Assembly: GCA_027016055.1 (NCBI GenBank)
Contig: JALWBF010000165.1
Coordinates: 15,976-21,482 of the forward strand
Direction: 5' to 3'
DNA: 5,507 bases
Source of the DNA: Archaeoglobaceae archaeon
GTDB taxonomy: Archaea > Halobacteriota > Archaeoglobi > Archaeoglobales > Archaeoglobaceae
Below the pieces are notes generated by a model. It ran no database searches. It was not told where the DNA came from and saw only the letters and a program-made list of their open reading frames with translations. Position numbers and translations under genes: made by a program. Positions 4,426 to 5,507 of the stretch are shown in pieces (the stretch's first letter is position 1; each line of letters begins with the position of its first letter).

Positions 4426-5507
4426 TTACGAACCATGACTTTTAAACAACAACCTCTTAATGACTTCGAAAACTACCTTAATGTTCCCGTTTCTAATTTC
4501 CTTCCAAATGAACTTGGGTCTCAAGTAGAAACGCATGTAGCAGTATCTAAGAAGTTTCGATATCTCCTTTGGGGAGAGGTAGAAGTTCTTCAAAACGGGT
4601 TTCCCGCAGGTGTATTCGTCGAAGTTTTCCGTCAGAAGCCATCCCTTTTCTTTGGCTTCATCGTATATTTCGGTTCCGGGATACGGAGTTAAGATCGAAT
4701 ATTGAGCGTAATCCGGATTCAGCTTTATGGAAAACTTCAGAGTTTGAAGTATATCCTCTTTTCTTTCCATAGGCGCACCGATTATGAATGAGCATACGGT
4801 TAAAATTCCGTTTTCCTTTGTTTTTTTAACGGCATCAACTACCTGTTCGAGCCTTATCCTCTTTCTGTAAAATTCGTTCAGAATTCTCGGATTTGCAGAT
4901 TCAACGCCGTAGTATATGCAGTTGCATCCGGATCTCTTCATCTCCTTCAGCATTTCACCGTTTATCGTATCAACCCTTGAAGAACAGCTCCACTCCACAT
5001 CCAAACCCCTTTCCCTAATCTCCCTGCAGATTTCGAAGACCCTCTTCCTGTTCAAAGTGAACGTATCGTCTCCGAATCCTATGAACTTTGCCTTAAACCT
5101 GTCAACCAACCATTCGATCTCCTCAGCAACGTTTTTTGCACTCCTCGCCCTAAAAATTCTACCCATGAACTTCGAAGAAGCGCAGTATCTGCAGCCGAAG
5201 GGGCAACCCCTTGAAGTCATCATCGGAAAGTGCTCCAACTTCTGCCCCAAGATCGAATACTTCTCCAAAGGCAGTAGATCGTAAGCAGGAAAGGGAAGTT
5301 CATCCAAATTCATTATAAATCCTCTTCTTCCGTTATCTATTATCTTTCCGTTTTTCTTATAAATCAGGCCCTTGACTCCGTCGAGACTTTTATTGCTGTC
5401 CAACCTTTCAGCAGTTTCAAGAAGGGTATATTCCCCTTCACTAACACACACCGCATCAACGAAATCGTGCTTTAAAGCGGAGTAAGGCATGAAGGAAACA
5501 TGTATAC
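4426..5507 (-). CDS. B12-binding-type radical SAM protein, N-terminus cut by the right edge
   Basis: The frame is open to the window end, giving 359 residues before the TAA. Although an ATG exists at 5490, the five codons above it (IHVSF) continue the end of a cobalamin-binding domain: IHVSFMPYSAL, then DFVDAVCVSEGEYTLLE, matches the usual GGPH...VDavv.GEgE pattern. The true start is therefore outside the window. Then comes the linker typical of this class (NLDELPFPAYDLLP) and the radical SAM core with RGCPFGCRYC, the CxxxCxxC site for the 4Fe-4S cluster and SAM (bases 5182-5205). Further core signs are FGDDTF, the YYGVESANPRILN segment, the FIIGAP motif and YSILTPYPGTEIYDEAK. The C-terminal 60 residues are basic and aromatic. 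Such proteins (BchE/P-methylase-like, class B) use cobalamin and SAM for methyl transfer or ring chemistry; the substrate cannot be told. The adjacent small Cys protein may be a partner. Confidence 0.92.
   Translation of the reverse strand, partial: IHVSFMPYSALKHDFVDAVCVSEGEYTLLETAERLDSNKSLDGVKGLIYKKNGKIIDNGRRGFIMNLDELPFPAYDLLPLEKYSILGQKLEHFPMMTSRGCPFGCRYCASSKFMGRIFRARSAKNVAEEIEWLVDRFKAKFIGFGDDTFTLNRKRVFEICREIRERGLDVEWSCSSRVDTINGEMLKEMKRSGCNCIYYGVESANPRILNEFYRKRIRLEQVVDAVKKTKENGILTVCSFIIGAPMERKEDILQTLKFSIKLNPDYAQYSILTPYPGTEIYDEAKEKGWLLTENFDEYTCGKPVLKNFYLSPKEISKLLRYCYMRFYLRPKFIWKEIRNGNIKVVFEVIKRLLFKSHGS

Noticed and set aside
4102..4692. A 196-codon plus-strand frame opposite the small Cys protein and the end of the radical SAM gene.
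   Set aside because: It is antisense to two well-supported genes, lacks recognisable domains and has no promoter or ribosome binding site. It is a shadow frame.
5488..5490. The ATG at 5490 as the start of the radical SAM protein.
   Set aside because: The frame stays open upstream, and IHVSFMPYSAL reads as the middle of a cobalamin-binding domain, so this Met is internal.

Overview
The window looks archaeal, most likely a euryarchaeon of the Archaeoglobales type; that lineage is inferred and not proven. The signs are GGAGGTG-type ribosome binding sites, TATA-like boxes with a purine-rich element upstream, one apparently leaderless gene, a membrane-anchored tandem winged-helix regulator, and Lys/Glu-rich proteins. 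There are seven protein genes, two of them cut by the window edges. I see no RNA gene, CRISPR array or transposase, and no gene-free stretch over 300 bases.

Left part (1-3027, all on the minus strand). A C39-like cysteine peptidase with a signal peptide and a prodomain (1852-3027) is followed 39 bases later by an AT-rich three-span membrane protein with an outward-facing Cys-containing domain (1093-1812). After that comes a separately promoted, secreted, aromatic-rich protein of unknown function that runs off the left edge (1-1011).

Centre (3028-4012). A 158-base divergent promoter region separates the peptidase from a plus-strand pair. The first gene of the pair encodes a tiny exported peptide of 55 residues (3186-3353). 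Its TGA overlaps the ATG of the second gene, a membrane-bound one-component regulator with two winged helices (3350-4012). The peptide gene may carry a frameshift near its 3' end.

The most striking feature is a shared promoter/operator. A near-identical element with an imperfect dyad (TTCTCAATATATGGTCAGAA and a one-base variant) lies just upstream of a TATA-like box in front of all three transcription units: the left secreted protein, the peptidase operon and the peptide/regulator operon. These units encode three predicted secreted proteins, one surface-facing membrane protein and the only recognisable DNA-binding protein in the window. The simplest reading is a small regulon for extracellular proteins that a transmembrane transcription factor controls, including its own gene. 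This is a hypothesis built on sequence layout.

Right part (4013-5507, minus strand). This looks like a different and more ordinary neighbourhood with higher G+C. A B12-binding-type radical SAM protein, missing its N-terminus at the right edge, is followed by a small protein with four cysteines whose tail recalls V4R or ATC-hydrolase-like domains. The two probably form an operon convergent with the regulator.
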